DNA of 64,000 nt from Azonexus sp. (lineage in GTDB: Bacteria; Pseudomonadota; Gammaproteobacteria; Burkholderiales; Rhodocyclaceae). The DNA lies in NCBI RefSeq assembly GCF_030824335.1, contig NZ_JAVBXX010000003.1, positions 110,472 through 174,471 on the forward strand. Reading direction: 5' to 3'. The translations under genes were made by a program, and so were the position numbers. A model generated the notes under the pieces. That model had not been told where the DNA came from, searched no databases, and saw nothing but the letters and a program-made list of their open reading frames with translations. Below are positions 41,321 to 49,664 of this stretch, in pieces (within the stretch, counting starts at the first letter, position 1; the number at the start of each line of letters is the position of its first letter).

Positions 41321-41815
41321 ATGCCCGACATGCCCGTTGATCTTCCTGAGCATTCTTTCTCTAGCCAGCTAATTTGGGTGGCGAACTTGGCGGGTGTTGA
41401 TCCGGCCCCGCTGCTTGCCAGGGAATCCGAAATCGCCAATGTGTTCCAGAAGGGCTACAGTGTCTGCACGCCAGTTCTCCAAGAATGCATGCCTCAGGCA
41501 CCACAGATGGCTGGGCATGTTTACGACAAGTTACGCTCGAGACACATGGCGCTCTATCGGCTGGGACAGATGAACGAAATAAAGCACTTGCGCCCGTTCT
41601 GGCAACTCAAAGGCAAGTGCCCAGGGCATAGCGCTGAGCAAAAAACTTTGCTGGCCAGTGACCCATTTTGGAATAGCGACAACGTACCTTGGAACTGCAC
41701 GCAAATGAGTTGCGATTGCCAGGTTTTTTCCTTGTCGCGCGTTGAACTGAAGCGGTACGTTGAACGAGGTTGCGCGCTTGGCGACGAGGCTGCAGCCAAG
41801 CTGAAAGCTTCTTAA
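41321..41815 (+). CDS. Hypothetical protein in the lysogenic transcript (164 aa)
   Basis: The ATG at 41321 is preferred over an upstream TTG. The product has a helical N-terminus (SFSSQLIWVANLAGVDPAPL), HVYDKLRSRHMALYRLGQMN, and a Cys-rich end (WNCTQMSCDCQVFSLSRVEL). The Cys pattern recalls the zinc-like end of phage head protein F (CKCRKRSLSRVE), but the rest does not. It lies between the repressor and a second XRE gene, so it is probably expressed in the lysogen. Function unknown. Confidence 0.55.
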   Translation: MPDMPVDLPEHSFSSQLIWVANLAGVDPAPLLARESEIANVFQKGYSVCTPVLQECMPQAPQMAGHVYDKLRSRHMALYRLGQMNEIKHLRPFWQLKGKCPGHSAEQKTLLASDPFWNSDNVPWNCTQMSCDCQVFSLSRVELKRYVERGCALGDEAAAKLKAS

Positions 41816-41817
41816 GA

Positions 41818-42048
41818 ATGAAACCGCCAAAACCACTCTGTCCATACGGTCAATCTGCACGCGATCTGCGCAAGAGCCTGAACATGAACCAAACCGATTT
41901 CTGGTCCCGCGTAGGCATTACACAGTCGGTCGGCAGTCGCTACGAGTCCGGACGGAATATGCCCGTTCAGGTTGGCTGGGCGCTGCAGATTGCGTATGGA
42001 GCAGAAGAGGATGTCGAAGCATTAGTGAAATGGTTGCGAAACGGCTGA
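41818..42048 (+). CDS. Small XRE-family HTH protein (76 aa)
   Basis: The product has a Cro/C1 HTH: SARDLRKSLNMNQTDFWSRV, GITQSVGSRYESGRNMPVQV, followed by a helix ending VKWLRNG. It starts 2 nt after the upstream stop and precedes the Rex-like pair. It may be a second regulator of the lysogenic genes or an accessory control of the Rex-like pair. Confidence 0.72.
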   Translation: MKPPKPLCPYGQSARDLRKSLNMNQTDFWSRVGITQSVGSRYESGRNMPVQVGWALQIAYGAEEDVEALVKWLRNG

Positions 42049-42096
42049 CGATGCTAGTCGAGTTAAAAACTTCTTACCATGATAGAGAGCTAGACT

Positions 42097-43050
42097 GTGG
42101 CAAAAATTCACAAAACAGTTCATTGCAAAATTGCTCAAGTTCCAAAGCTAAAAGGAAGTCTACAAGCAGCAGTTGCAGCAGAGTTAGCGATACGTGAGCA
42201 AGCGGCAGATCGTCTAGAACGTGTATCCAATCGCAGTGGCTCTGTCGGGCGATCCCGTGTCATTGCGCAAAGCTACACCTATAAAGGTGCACTGGCGGGA
42301 GTTCTGTTGGCCTATGAGCCTGGCTCAAAAGCTGCTGCACTCATCAAGGATATGTCTGCCAAGCAACTATCGATATCCCATTTTTCGGCACCGGATGACG
42401 ATGTTACCGGCACGCCACAGGACTGGGTCGAGGGATTGCTTTATTTTATGATTCGGGAAAATTATGTGGTTTTTGCCCAATCAACTACTGTTCGGTCAAT
42501 TCAATTGGAACATCATCTGACTTGGCTGTTAACCCAAAACGTAGCATCACCGGTCATTGTTACGCTGTCCGATAGGGCTCCCAGGGATGTTGAGCAACTG
42601 ATCCGCACTAACCACGTGAAATCGGTGTTTATTGGTGGCTCGCTAATATCGGCCGACCAAGAGGGACTATCGACAGACAAAGTGGATCGACAAAGTGTCA
42701 AATTAGCGGGGCCGATGCTCGATGCCGTGAAGGCTACTCTAGGCGGCCAACAGTTTCGTTGGCTGGATGGACTGGATGGAAACTTGGAGGCAAAACTCGA
42801 ACTGACGTTCAAACGTGATACCACGACCGAAGCCCAGAAACTGCTCGACAATTTGGCTGTCGCGTTGCGCCATGTAGAGGGGGTCGATACAGATCTGGTT
42901 CTAGCCAATGGGCAAAAAATCGCCCATGATCGACTACGGTTGATAACGTCCCTTTCCATGGATGCGACCGATGGGGTGCCGAACGTTTCCAGCGTATTCG
43001 AGTCAATGTATGGCTGGTTAAAATCCTTAGCCAATACTGGGCAACTGTAG
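42097..43050 (+). CDS. Soluble protein of a probable RexA/RexB-like exclusion pair
   Basis: GTG at 42097 follows GAGAG by 7 nt; the product is 317 residues with no signal or membrane helix. A beta-rich centre (LLYFMIRENYVVFAQSTTVR, VKSVFIGGSLIS) and a late segment KLELTFKRDTTTEAQKLLDN resemble lambda RexA in order and spacing (a FxFxxxDxxGFA strand, then PKFKRDxKKxAKD). The gene lies after the repressor and is followed 10 nt later by a four-helix membrane protein, the same cI-rexA-rexB layout. The similarity is judged by eye from remembered RexA features, so the name is not assigned. Base composition is lower in GC than the phage core, which suggests cargo. Confidence 0.5.
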   Translation: MAKIHKTVHCKIAQVPKLKGSLQAAVAAELAIREQAADRLERVSNRSGSVGRSRVIAQSYTYKGALAGVLLAYEPGSKAAALIKDMSAKQLSISHFSAPDDDVTGTPQDWVEGLLYFMIRENYVVFAQSTTVRSIQLEHHLTWLLTQNVASPVIVTLSDRAPRDVEQLIRTNHVKSVFIGGSLISADQEGLSTDKVDRQSVKLAGPMLDAVKATLGGQQFRWLDGLDGNLEAKLELTFKRDTTTEAQKLLDNLAVALRHVEGVDTDLVLANGQKIAHDRLRLITSLSMDATDGVPNVSSVFESMYGWLKSLANTGQL

Positions 43051-43060
43051 GTGAAAAACA

Positions 43061-43669
43061 ATGAAGCTAACTCCTGGAAATGCGTGGATAAAGGCGCTTC
43101 CCGTTCTCGCGCTGCTTGTCGGTGGCGGGTTCGGGTATGCGCTCACGCTATTCGGGACGTATCCGCTATTCGGGTCGGTTTCCAAGCTGCTCGCGGTACT
43201 AATTGGAAGTGCTTGGGTAACTTTACTGACCTTTGCTACCAAAATCGGCGACATCACTGAAGCTCCATCTCTGTCATTAGCTGAGCACCAAAGGCTGGAG
43301 TCCAAGTGCAAGCGATCCGTTCGCAGGATTTGGTTATGGTCGATGCTCAACTTCTGTTTCGTGATTGTGGTGTTGATACCAGCAGCGTTGGTTGATGCCA
43401 AGGTGCCGGTCTATCACGCCATAATGGTCTTCGCTGGAATGGCGTCAGGTCTATCGGTTTACAGCATCGTGCTGCATGCGTATTGGCAAGAAGAGTTACG
43501 AGAGTTTCGTTCTACCTTGCGGTTACGTGAGCGCGAAAAAAGCCAGAACAAGCAAATGACAGAACTTTTCCAAGAAGCAAAGTCTTCGCCGGAAGATAAC
43601 GCTGTTTCTGAAATAGGCAAATTGAACCGCGTTAAGGATTGGCCTAAAAATGGAACGACTCCGCTGTAG
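43061..43669 (+). CDS. Four-helix membrane protein of the Rex-like pair
   Basis: The 202-residue product has four hydrophobic helices (about 11-31, 42-60, 91-111 and 117-140), then a charged cytoplasmic tail (LREREKSQNKQMTELFQEAK). AGGTG lies 8 nt before the ATG, and the gene begins 10 nt after the soluble partner. Lambda RexB is likewise a four-helix inner-membrane protein that forms an ion channel on sensing by RexA. Together they may depolarise the membrane and abort infection by other phages. A holin-like or nonspecific membrane protein is the alternative. Confidence 0.55.
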   Translation: MKLTPGNAWIKALPVLALLVGGGFGYALTLFGTYPLFGSVSKLLAVLIGSAWVTLLTFATKIGDITEAPSLSLAEHQRLESKCKRSVRRIWLWSMLNFCFVIVVLIPAALVDAKVPVYHAIMVFAGMASGLSVYSIVLHAYWQEELREFRSTLRLREREKSQNKQMTELFQEAKSSPEDNAVSEIGKLNRVKDWPKNGTTPL

Positions 43670-43676
43670 TGGATCA

Positions 43677-43694
43677 GCAGGAAACGTTTCCAGC
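43677..43694. promoter_or_regulatory. Late-operon palindrome, rightward operon
   Basis: GCAGGAAACGTTTCCAGC has the perfect 12-bp core GGAAACGTTTCC and matches the leftward copy at 32904-32921 at 17 of 18 positions. It lies 68 nt upstream of the holin start, compared with 61 nt upstream of gpI. A TATTGC at 43712 could be a -10 element. Confidence 0.6.
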
Positions 43695-43719
43695 CTAACC
43701 CCATGTAACCCTATTGCGT

Positions 43720-43756
43720 AACCTCCAATCGTCCCTTTGACGATCCTTTGGAGGTT
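43720..43756 (+). promoter_or_regulatory. Hairpin hiding the holin Shine-Dalgarno
   Basis: AACCTCCAA (43720-43728) pairs with TTGGAGGTT (43748-43756), and inside it TCGTC pairs with GACGA around CCTTT, a 14-bp stem with one 4-nt bulge. The GGAGG Shine-Dalgarno of the holin is buried in the stem. It could delay lysis until some factor or upstream translation opens it. No T run follows, so it is not a terminator. Confidence 0.65.
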
Positions 43757-43761
43757 GCAAA

Positions 43762-44121
43762 ATGCAGTTCCCCCGCCTGTTCTGGTGGCTCGTCGCCACC
43801 CTCATGCTGCTTGCCGTTATCGGCCTGTTCTACCCGCAGCAAATCCCCGTCAGCCTGTACAAGCTCTCGCTGATCACCATGGCCGGCGTCGTCGGTTACT
43901 GGCTTGACCGCAGCATTTTTCCCTACGCCCGCCCGGATGCGTTTATCGAACATATCGACCCCGTCGATGATGCCGAGGCCTGCGATATCGACCTGCAGGG
44001 CGATTGCAAGCTGATCCCGTTCGAAGTCGCTAGCGGCGATGGTTTCGTGTTTGCCATGGCAATGCTGCGGCGCGCGATCATCGTCGGATGCGCCATGCTT
44101 GCCATCGGCCTCGGTGCCTAA
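43762..44121 (+). CDS. Putative holin
   Basis: The 119-residue product has TM helices near 7-24 (WWLVATLMLLAVIGLF), about 33-52 (LITMAGVVGYWL) and at the C-terminus (AIIVGCAMLAIGLGA). A charged loop holds DAEACDIDLQGD. This fits the putative holins of B3/D3112-like phages at the head of the lysis cassette, before an SLT endolysin. The GGAGG site is good but lies in a hairpin. Confidence 0.75.
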   Translation: MQFPRLFWWLVATLMLLAVIGLFYPQQIPVSLYKLSLITMAGVVGYWLDRSIFPYARPDAFIEHIDPVDDAEACDIDLQGDCKLIPFEVASGDGFVFAMAMLRRAIIVGCAMLAIGLGA

Positions 44122-44318
44122 TGGCTGTTCTGACCAATCCCCACATATCGTCGGTGCACGCGGCCAATTTCTCGAAAGAGATTGCCAAGGTATACAGCGA
44201 GGACGCGCTGAAGGCGGCAGCGGCCAATCACGGCCCCTACCTGCTGTCGGAAGACGCCAAGCGCCTGCGTGACGAATACGCGGCCCGGTTGGTCAGCCTG
44301 CGAGGGTTGAAATCATGA
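44121..44318 (+). CDS. Small lysis-cassette protein (65 aa)
   Basis: The ATG overlaps the holin stop (TAATG). The product is helical and soluble (NFSKEIAKVYSEDALKAAAA, KRLRDEYAARLVSLRG). It ends by overlapping the endolysin start. I do not recognise the family; its position suggests a lysis regulator or simple spacer gene. Confidence 0.6.
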   Translation: MAVLTNPHISSVHAANFSKEIAKVYSEDALKAAAANHGPYLLSEDAKRLRDEYAARLVSLRGLKS

Positions 44319-44941
44319 ATCCAAGACTCATTCTGCGCCGTGCCGGCCGGGTATTGCCGGTGCTGTGCCTGCTCTGGCTGGTCAGTCTGGCCGCCATCGC
44401 ACAAACCGTGTCTGGCGTGGCGGCAAAGCACCGGGCGGACCTCGTTCGGATCGCTCATGCCCAGGCCGGCCTGGATGCCCCTGTGGCGTTGTTCGCGGCC
44501 CAGATACACCAGGAAAGCGGCTGGAACCCGCAGGCCATCTCCCGTGTCGGTGCGCGGGGCATGGCGCAGTTCATGCCGGAAACGGCTAAGTGGTGGTGCG
44601 AGCTGCACGGTCAAGATGCCGAATCGTGCCAGCCAAACAACCCGGTCTGGGCCATGCGGGCGCTGATCGGCTACGACCTGTGGCTATACCAGCGGGTGCG
44701 CGGTCAATCCGAGTTCGACCGCTGGTGGGCGGCGCTACGCAGCTACAACGGCGGGCTGGGTCACTGGCAAACCGAAGCCGCAAAGGCTCGCCCGGCTACC
44801 GACAGGGCCGCTATCGACGCAGCCTGCGGCAAGGCCAAGCGGCACCCATTGCACTGCGGAGAAAACCTGGATTACCCGCGCCGGATCATGTTGTTGATTC
44901 AGCCGCGCTATCTGGGTTGGGGCCGGGGGATTGCACTGTGA
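44315..44941 (+). CDS. Endolysin: lytic transglycosylase (SLT domain) with signal/anchor
   Basis: The 208-residue protein has an N-terminal hydrophobic signal or signal-anchor (about 12-29). The SLT domain follows: HQESGWNPQAISRVGARGMA with the catalytic Glu, QFMPETAKWW, then RSYNGGLG. It cleaves peptidoglycan to release phage. The signal suggests Sec-dependent export, so the holin would time rather than carry it. Its stop overlaps the Rz start. Confidence 0.88.
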   Translation: MNPRLILRRAGRVLPVLCLLWLVSLAAIAQTVSGVAAKHRADLVRIAHAQAGLDAPVALFAAQIHQESGWNPQAISRVGARGMAQFMPETAKWWCELHGQDAESCQPNNPVWAMRALIGYDLWLYQRVRGQSEFDRWWAALRSYNGGLGHWQTEAAKARPATDRAAIDAACGKAKRHPLHCGENLDYPRRIMLLIQPRYLGWGRGIAL

Positions 44942-45486
44942 AAGTCATTCCCGTTTGGATTCCCATCGTACTGATCCTTGTCTTGTTCGCCGGGCTGGGT
45001 TTTGCGATTTACGGCTACGGTCTGGTGCAGTTCGAGCAAGGCAAGAAGGCTGAGCGCACTACCTGGCAGCAGCGTGAAAACGCCGAACTGACCGCCGCCA
45101 ACGCCCGCATTCTCGAACTGACTGCCGAAGCCCGTCAGGCAGAACAGGGCCATGCCGCAGCCCTTGCGAAAGCATCAGCCACCTATCAGGAGAACCTGCA
45201 ACATGAAAAAGCGACTCGCGACCGCACTATCGCTGACCTGCGTTCTGGCGCTCTGCGCCTGCGCATCGAACTTGCCAGCCGCGAAACAGCCGGTGGAGGT
45301 GCAGCCGGCGAAGGCGAGTCCAGCGCCGGCCGATGTGATGGTGAAACGCACGGCGAACTTTCGCCAGCGGCTGCTGAATTTCTTGTCGACCTCGCCAGCG
45401 AAGCCGACGACGTCGTCCATCAACTGAACGCCGCGCAAGCCGTCATCGCGGCCTGCGAATACTTAAACCAGGGAGCAAGAAAGTGA
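44938..45486 (+). CDS. i-spanin (Rz-like)
   Basis: GTG at 44938 overlaps the endolysin stop. The product (182 aa) has an N-terminal TM helix (WIPIVLILVLFAGLGFAIYG), then a long coiled coil (ENAELTAANARILELTAEAR...). A lipoprotein gene is nested in another frame within it. This is the Rz layout: the i-spanin links inner to outer membrane and disrupts the latter at lysis. A longer open frame upstream belongs to no real gene. Confidence 0.85.
   Translation: MKVIPVWIPIVLILVLFAGLGFAIYGYGLVQFEQGKKAERTTWQQRENAELTAANARILELTAEARQAEQGHAAALAKASATYQENLQHEKATRDRTIADLRSGALRLRIELASRETAGGGAAGEGESSAGRCDGETHGELSPAAAEFLVDLASEADDVVHQLNAAQAVIAACEYLNQGARK
45203..45427 (+). CDS. o-spanin lipoprotein (Rz1-like), nested in Rz
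   Basis: ATG at 45203 lies in a different frame inside Rz, with AGGAG 10 nt upstream. The 74 residues start with a lipoprotein signal (lipobox ALCAC) and continue proline-rich (VEVQPAKASPAPAD), both features of Rz1 o-spanins. Confidence 0.8.
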   Translation: MKKRLATALSLTCVLALCACASNLPAAKQPVEVQPAKASPAPADVMVKRTANFRQRLLNFLSTSPAKPTTSSIN

Positions 45487-45875
45487 ACGAGATCAAAAAC
45501 GACAACGCCCAGGTAATGCACAGCATTGGGCAACTGACCGGCGCGGTGAATGCGATGCACCAAGGCCTGACGGCTCGCATCGAAGACATCAAGGGCGATA
45601 TCCGGCGGCTCGAAGCAGCACAAAGTGAACGTATGACGCGGATCGAAGAGAACCTGTCCGGGCAGATTGGTCAGGTCCGAGACGATGTGAACAAGCGTAT
45701 CGACACGATCGAAAGCAGCGTTAGCAAGCGCATCGACGGCCTCGGTACACGTGTCTCGACGCTTGAGGCCGAGGATAAAAAACTGATCGCGAAAACGGCA
45801 CAGCTTGGCGCAGTCGGCGGCGGTATCGGTGGCGCCCTGGCAGCGGCGGCTGTTGAAGTCATCAAGCGCCTCTGA
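45483..45875 (+). CDS. Coiled-coil phage protein with C-terminal hydrophobic segment
   Basis: GTG at 45483 overlaps the Rz stop. The 130-residue product is a long heptad coil (RIEDIKGDIRRLEAAQSERM, RIDTIESSVSKRIDGLGTRV) ending in a Gly/Ala-rich hydrophobic segment (GAVGGGIGGALAAAAVEVI) that may insert in the membrane. It occupies the place of Mu gp25/gp26. The function is unknown. Confidence 0.65.
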   Translation: MNEIKNDNAQVMHSIGQLTGAVNAMHQGLTARIEDIKGDIRRLEAAQSERMTRIEENLSGQIGQVRDDVNKRIDTIESSVSKRIDGLGTRVSTLEAEDKKLIAKTAQLGAVGGGIGGALAAAAVEVIKRL

Positions 45876-45877
45876 TC

Positions 45878-46372
45878 ATGGCCCACAGTCAAGAAACCCG
45901 CGAACGCGTCCGGCAGCTCTACATCGAGGCCATGCCGCTGAACGGTGCCGCCATCACCTGCGGTGTGAGCTATGACACCGCCCGCGAGTGGAAGCGCATC
46001 GCCAAGGCCAAGGGCGACGATTGGGACACGGCCCGCGCCGCCTACCGCATCAGCGACCAGGGCATGGACGAACTAAACAAGCAGCTCGTCGAAGATTTCG
46101 CCCGCCAGGTCATCACCACCACGCGGGAGCTTGAAGAAGCCAAGATTCCCGCCAGCGACAAGGCCGCACTGCTGGCCCAATTGGCCGATGGCTACGCCAA
46201 GTTCAGCAAGGCATTCGGCCGCTTGAATCCGCAGTTTTCCGGGCTGTCTGTGGCGCTCGACACGCTCAAGGTGATTGCGGAATACCTGAAGAAGAACGAC
46301 CCGGCCGCGCTACGGGCGCTGCAGCCGCACGTTGAAGATATTGGCGGGATTCTGGGTAAGCGGTATGCCTGA
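45878..46372 (+). CDS. DUF1804 small terminase subunit (Mu gp27-like)
   Basis: The 164-residue protein begins MAHSQETRERVRQLYIEAMP, with an HTH (AAITCGVSYDTAREWKRIAK) and DDWDTARAAYRIS, the DUF1804 pattern. It probably recognises the phage DNA for packaging. The gene overlaps the large terminase start. Confidence 0.88.
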   Translation: MAHSQETRERVRQLYIEAMPLNGAAITCGVSYDTAREWKRIAKAKGDDWDTARAAYRISDQGMDELNKQLVEDFARQVITTTRELEEAKIPASDKAALLAQLADGYAKFSKAFGRLNPQFSGLSVALDTLKVIAEYLKKNDPAALRALQPHVEDIGGILGKRYA

Positions 46373-48125
46373 GTTCGACTGGTCTGACGACTACGAAGAC
46401 CTGACCGAGGTTGCGAATCTGCGCGACTTCCAGCAGCGCATGGAGGCGCTGTCGGAAGAACTGCGCCAGACCATCGAACTCGAGTGCGAGTCCTTCCCAA
46501 TCGACCCGGCCGCCAGCAAGGCGCGCCGCGAGCGGGCCGTGGTCGACTATCAGTTTTTCTGTCAGACCTATTTCCCGCACTACGTCCCGACGCCCCATTT
46601 CTCGCTGTTCCAGCAATTCATCTTCAAACGCTTTCCGGAAGTTATCGACGGCCAAGCTGACGGGCGCGAAGTGCATGAGGCCCCACGCGGCGAGGCGAAG
46701 TCCACCTACGAAACCCAGCTCGGTGCGCTGTGGTGCATCGGCCGGGCGAACTACCTGGCCGAGCTGGTGCCACACGCCAGCAAGAAGGCGCGCAAGTGGA
46801 TGATCGTGGTCACCATGAACACGCTGGAGCAAGCGGCAGAAATGCTGGAGGCCATCAAGGCCGAACTGGATAGCAATCCACGCCTGGCAGCGGACTTTCC
46901 CAAGGCAGTCGGCCAAGGCCGTATCTGGCAGGCGACAACGATTGTCACCGCCAACGGGATCAAGATTCGCACGGGCGGCACCGGCAAGAAGATGCGCGGC
47001 ATGAAGAACGGCCCCCATCGTCCTGACCTGGTCTTTCTCGATGACCTGGAAAACGATGAGAACGTGCGCGACAAGGATCAGCGCGACAAGGTCGAAGCCT
47101 TCGTCCTGAAGGCAGTTATCGGCCTCGCTGGCCCATCGGGCGGCATGGACGTGTTCTGGCCGGGCACCAGTCTGCATTACGACGCTGCGATCAACCGCGT
47201 TTCCCGCAAGCCCGGCTGGCGCCGCAAGGTCTTCAAGTCGATCATGCAGTGGCCGGATCGCATGGACTTGTGGGAGAAGTGGGAAGGCATCTACACATCG
47301 GCCTCGGCCAGCGACGATGATGGCGCACAGGAAGCGGCCGAGGCCGAGGCGCTGGCTTTCTACCAGGCCAACAAGGAATTGATGGATGCCGGCGCTGTCG
47401 TGTCCTGGCCGGAGGTGCGCCCGCTGTATCGCCTCATGTGCATGCGGGCAACAGATCATGATGCGTTCAACCAGGAACAACAGAACGAAGCCGGCAACGA
47501 TGACACGGCCCCGTTCAAGAACATCCAGTTCTGGGTAGATCGCCGAAGCGACTGGCTGATGTTCGGCGCGATTGACCCCAGCCTGGGCAGAAAAAACCGG
47601 AAACGCGATCCTTCGGCAATTCTTGTCGGTGGTCTCAACCGTGAAACGATGACGCTCGATGTTGTCGAGGCCGATATTGCGTGGCGTGTACCGGACTTGA
47701 TCATTAGCCGCGCAGTTGAATACCAGCAGGAATACGATTGCCTCGCCTGGGGCGTGGAAACCGTGCAGTTTCAGGAGTTCATGTATACGGAACTGCTCAA
47801 GCGGTCGGCCTTGGCCGGCGTTGCCTTCCCCGGCATTCCTATGCCGGAAGACGTTGAGAAAGAGCTTCGAATCATCAGCATGCAGCCGCACGTCGGCAAC
47901 GGAAAAATCCGCCTGCACAACTCGCAAACCTTGATGAAAGAGCAGTTGAAATTCTGGCCCGAGGCCGACCACGATGACGGGCCGGATGCGCTGGAAAAGC
48001 TGTGGAAGCTGGCGACGCAGTTCGCGGGCGACTGGGCCTATCACTCGGCCGCCGCATCGCGCCGCGACCAGCGCACCAGCCGCACTTACAACCCGGATAA
48101 CGACGATTGGGATGACGATGATTAA
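46365..48125 (+). CDS. Large terminase subunit (Mu gp28-like)
   Basis: ATG at 46365 overlaps the small subunit's stop. The 586-residue protein has a Walker-A-like region in EAPRGEAKSTYETQLGALW, Walker B in DLVFLDDLENDEN, and a nuclease domain with FGAIDPSLGRKNRKRDPSAI (metal-binding Asp) and DGPDALEKLW. It packages DNA by a headful mechanism from the inserted phage ends in Mu-like phages. Confidence 0.9.
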   Translation: MPEFDWSDDYEDLTEVANLRDFQQRMEALSEELRQTIELECESFPIDPAASKARRERAVVDYQFFCQTYFPHYVPTPHFSLFQQFIFKRFPEVIDGQADGREVHEAPRGEAKSTYETQLGALWCIGRANYLAELVPHASKKARKWMIVVTMNTLEQAAEMLEAIKAELDSNPRLAADFPKAVGQGRIWQATTIVTANGIKIRTGGTGKKMRGMKNGPHRPDLVFLDDLENDENVRDKDQRDKVEAFVLKAVIGLAGPSGGMDVFWPGTSLHYDAAINRVSRKPGWRRKVFKSIMQWPDRMDLWEKWEGIYTSASASDDDGAQEAAEAEALAFYQANKELMDAGAVVSWPEVRPLYRLMCMRATDHDAFNQEQQNEAGNDDTAPFKNIQFWVDRRSDWLMFGAIDPSLGRKNRKRDPSAILVGGLNRETMTLDVVEADIAWRVPDLIISRAVEYQQEYDCLAWGVETVQFQEFMYTELLKRSALAGVAFPGIPMPEDVEKELRIISMQPHVGNGKIRLHNSQTLMKEQLKFWPEADHDDGPDALEKLWKLATQFAGDWAYHSAAASRRDQRTSRTYNPDNDDWDDDD

Positions 48126-49659
48126 TTTTCAAAAGATGCGCGCGGCCCTGCGCGATACCGTCAATGCTGGCATCAAGGCCACAAAGGGCGCCCTGCAGGC
48201 CGGTCCGCGCACGACGCAAGGTAGCACCTCAAACTATTTGTCGGTTCAAACGATTGATCCCTCCGTTTTGGCCGCTGCTTTCCAGCAGGCCGATCAAGGC
48301 TACATCACCGACCAGGCGCGGCTGTTCAATCTGATTGAGCAAGGCGATCCGCACGTCTTCTCGGCGATGGCGAAGCGCCGTCAGAATGTGACTGGATTGG
48401 GCTGGCAACTGACGCCCAGGGACGATGCCAGCCAAAGCGAAATCGACCGGTCAGCCGAACTGGAAGATATTGTGCGGTCGACGCCGAACTTCGAGGGTTT
48501 TCATTACGACCAGACCGATGGTATCGGTAAAGGGCTGGCCTGCCATGAAATCGACTGGCAGACCGGTAGCACATGGCGTCCAAAGGAATTCATCTGGGTT
48601 CCGCAAACCGAGTTTCAAATCGATCCAAAAACAGGGCAACTGCAGTATGTGAAGCTCGGCATGCCAGAACCTTTGCGTGAAGGTGGCTGGATCATCCATC
48701 AACACAAGGCATTGTCAGGCTATATCGAGCAGGCTGCACTGTTCCGCGTCGTTGGCTGGGCCTCAGCGTACAAGTCGTTCAATGCGCTGGATATGCAGAA
48801 ATTCCTGGAGAAATACGGCTTACCACTGCGACTTGGTAAGTACCCGGCAGGCATTTCGGAAAAACAACGCAACGAGCTGCTGCGCGCTGTGCGAAACATC
48901 GGTAACGATGGGGCTGGCGTGGTGCCGTCAAACATGATCATTGACTTTGTTCAGGCCACCAAGTCCGGCACGGTCGACGACTTTCTGAATGCCATCGCTT
49001 ACTGGGAGCGTAAGCAATCAATCGCCATCAATGGCGGGACACTAACGACTCAGGCCGATGGAAAAAGCAGTACCAACGCGCTAGGCAATGTTCACGAACG
49101 CGGCGAACGCAAGATCATGCTGCACGATGTATCGCAGGTTCGACCGACCATGAAAGGGCTGCTGGTCAAGCCGATTGCCTTGCTCAACGGTATGTTCCCG
49201 GAAGACAGAATCCCGGATTTCACGTACTTGACGGAGGAAAGCCCAGACCAGGCAAAAATGGTCGACGTCCTGGAAAAGGGAGCCAGCATGGGTATGGAAA
49301 TCGACGTCGACTATGCGCACGAAATCACCCAGATTCCCCGCGCCAAAGAGGGTGCCAAGCTGCTCACGGCCAACAAAAAGGAACCGGTCGTACCAGCTGG
49401 CGAAACCGCGTTATCACGTATTGCGCTGACCTCGCCGGACCTCTCTGCTGCCTACAGCGCTCAACTGGCCGCACTCTGCGCGCCGTTCGAGCAGCAGCTC
49501 ATTCAACAGATTTCCGCCATCGTCGCCGAGGCCGGCAGCTTCGACGACGCCCAGGAAAAAATAGACGCCCTGCGCGCCGATCCCAAATGGACCGAAGCCA
49601 TCGCCAGCGGCATGATGGCCGCGCATCTTGCCGGCCGATATGAAGTCAATCAGGAGTAA
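48118..49659 (+). CDS. Portal protein (DUF935, Mu gp29-like)
   Basis: ATG at 48118 overlaps the terminase stop and gives 513 residues, the size of Mu gp29 (512). Motifs include DPHVFSAMAKRRQNVTGLGW, GIGKGLACHEIDWQTGS, LDMQKFLEKYGLPLRLGKYP and a helical C-terminus. The dodecameric portal forms the DNA entrance vertex of the head. An open frame further upstream is only a shadow of the terminase. Confidence 0.92.
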   Translation: MINFQKMRAALRDTVNAGIKATKGALQAGPRTTQGSTSNYLSVQTIDPSVLAAAFQQADQGYITDQARLFNLIEQGDPHVFSAMAKRRQNVTGLGWQLTPRDDASQSEIDRSAELEDIVRSTPNFEGFHYDQTDGIGKGLACHEIDWQTGSTWRPKEFIWVPQTEFQIDPKTGQLQYVKLGMPEPLREGGWIIHQHKALSGYIEQAALFRVVGWASAYKSFNALDMQKFLEKYGLPLRLGKYPAGISEKQRNELLRAVRNIGNDGAGVVPSNMIIDFVQATKSGTVDDFLNAIAYWERKQSIAINGGTLTTQADGKSSTNALGNVHERGERKIMLHDVSQVRPTMKGLLVKPIALLNGMFPEDRIPDFTYLTEESPDQAKMVDVLEKGASMGMEIDVDYAHEITQIPRAKEGAKLLTANKKEPVVPAGETALSRIALTSPDLSAAYSAQLAALCAPFEQQLIQQISAIVAEAGSFDDAQEKIDALRADPKWTEAIASGMMAAHLAGRYEVNQE

Positions 49660-49664
49660 GCAAA

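Noticed and set aside
41321..41815. Possible second head protein F because of its Cys-rich end
   Set aside because: Only the short CDC...SLSRVE-like segment is similar; the rest lacks the gpF domain and the gene is in the lysogenic unit.
44590..44937. N-terminal extension of the Rz frame
   Set aside because: Lies inside the endolysin gene; the GTG at 44938 begins directly at the membrane helix of Rz.
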